Assembly: GCA_017550765.1 (NCBI GenBank)
Contig: JAFZOC010000159.1
Location: 1 to 6,435, forward strand
Length of the DNA: 6,435 bases
Direction of reading: 5' to 3'
From: Oscillospiraceae bacterium
GTDB lineage: Bacteria; Bacillota_A; Clostridia; Oscillospirales; Oscillospiraceae
Shown: piece by piece, positions 5,667 to 6,435 of the stretch
How positions within the stretch are numbered: the stretch's first letter is position 1
Layout of the letters: the number at the start of each line of letters is the position of its first letter
The notes under the pieces: generated by a model
What the model was told of the DNA's origin: nothing
Database searches by the model: none
Seen by the model: the letters and a program-made list of their open reading frames with translations, nothing else
Program-made: the position numbers and the translations under genes

Positions 5667-6435
5667 TCAAATAAAGAATGCGCTGTCTTGTTCCGATAAC
5701 TCGAAGGGCAGGCCCATCTCCCTGGAGTACAGGGAGAGATCGCGCAGGATCCCCGCCGTCTCGCCCACCGGCTCCAGGGCGCCGCTGTCCAGCAGCTGGC
5801 GGAAATACCGCCCGTAGACCGCCACCGCATAGGGCCCCAGCGCCCGCAGCAGCGCGCGGTCGGGGCCGCAGGACCTGAGCTGCTCGGTCAGTGCCGCGCC
5901 TCCTCCGAGCGGGACATAGATGGTGTAGTCTGCGCCTTCGATCAGGTGGAAGTTCCGCGCTACGGTCTCGCACTTCAGCGCTTTCGCGTCGGCCAGGATC
6001 TTGTTCTGGTCCAGTTGCTCTTTGCCTTTGAGGCCGTAGAGCAAAAAGTCGAAATACGCGGATATCGACTCCGGCGCGTCCGCAGGGGCGTCTTGCCGCA
6101 AGACCCTGTTCGCGGCGTCGATGTTCTGTTCCAGCATCTGCGGCGCCCGAGCGGCCGTGCGGAAGATATGGACGACGCTCTCCTCCCGGCCGCGCTTTCC
6201 CTCCCGGTTGCAGCGCCCGCCGGCCTGGATGATCGAGTCCAGCCCCGCGATCGCGCGATAGACCTCCGGGAAGTCCACATCCACCCCCGCCTCGATCAGG
6301 CTCGTGGAGACCACGCGGCAGGGCCGGCCGTCCTTCAGCCTTTCCCGGATCTGCGCCAGCGCGGCCTTCCGGTCTTCGGGGATCATCGTGGTGGAGAGAT
6401 GATAGCTCCCCTCCTGGTCCCGGATCGTCTGGTAG
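5667..6435 (-). CDS. cas3: Cas3 helicase-nuclease, C-terminal part (truncated by window edge)
   Basis: The last 255 residues of Cas3, open at the right edge with no start in the window. Cas3 is the ATP-dependent 3'-5' helicase and HD nuclease recruited by target-bound Cascade to degrade foreign DNA. The first visible residues, YHLSTTMIPEDR, are the typical segment near the start of the second RecA-like domain. Motif V (STSLIEAGVDVDF) and motif VI (QAGGRCNREG, with the arginine finger) follow within the next 70 residues. The remainder, about 175 residues, is the accessory C-terminal domain of Cas3. The HD nuclease domain and helicase motifs I-III must lie to the right and cannot be judged. It ends in DSAFFI followed by TGA. 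A 32-nt gap separates it from cas5c, the largest gap between genes here, and no terminator or promoter is evident in it. Confidence 0.96.
   Translation of the reverse strand, partial: YQTIRDQEGSYHLSTTMIPEDRKAALAQIRERLKDGRPCRVVSTSLIEAGVDVDFPEVYRAIAGLDSIIQAGGRCNREGKRGREESVVHIFRTAARAPQMLEQNIDAANRVLRQDAPADAPESISAYFDFLLYGLKGKEQLDQNKILADAKALKCETVARNFHLIEGADYTIYVPLGGGAALTEQLRSCGPDRALLRALGPYAVAVYGRYFRQLLDSGALEPVGETAGILRDLSLYSREMGLPFELSEQDSAFFI

Overview
The window holds most of a canonical type I-C CRISPR-Cas locus (formerly the Dvulg subtype), all of it on the minus strand. Read in the direction of transcription, from high to low coordinates, the order is cas3 (C-terminal end only), cas5c, cas8c (with an internal cas11c start), cas7c, cas4, cas1, cas2, then a leader and the leader-proximal end of a CRISPR array. 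The array runs off the left edge and cas3 runs off the right edge. No reading frame in between is broken.

Organism: the DNA is GC-rich, with third codon positions dominated by G and C, and most genes have strong AGGAGG-type ribosome binding sites. This fits a high-GC bacterium, but type I-C loci are spread across Firmicutes, Actinobacteria and Proteobacteria and move horizontally, so I cannot name a lineage from this window.

Layout: 1-159 is the array (one partial and two full 33-nt repeats with 34- and 35-nt spacers); 160-336 is the leader and cas2-array intergenic region; 337-627 cas2; 636-1667 cas1; 1664-2329 cas4 (GTG start); 2326-3222 cas7c; 3224-4984 cas8c, with a nested in-frame cas11c at 3224-3598; 4981-5634 cas5c; 5667-6435 cas3. 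Genes from cas5c to cas2 overlap by 4 nt or lie 1-8 nt apart, so they almost certainly form one translationally coupled polycistron. The only larger gap is 32 nt between cas3 and cas5c.

How the parts work together, by family knowledge: Cas1, Cas2 and Cas4 select and insert new spacers at the leader end of the array. Cas5c cuts the array transcript at the base of the repeat hairpin. Cas5c, Cas7c, Cas8c and Cas11c form the Cascade surveillance complex, and Cas3 is recruited to unwind and degrade the target. I found no unknown system. The most interesting signal is a consensus-like Shine-Dalgarno plus GTG start inside cas8c that would make the Cas11c small subunit as a separate protein. The next is an apparent loss, in Cas5c, of two of the three pre-crRNA-processing residues described for the Bacillus halodurans enzyme.
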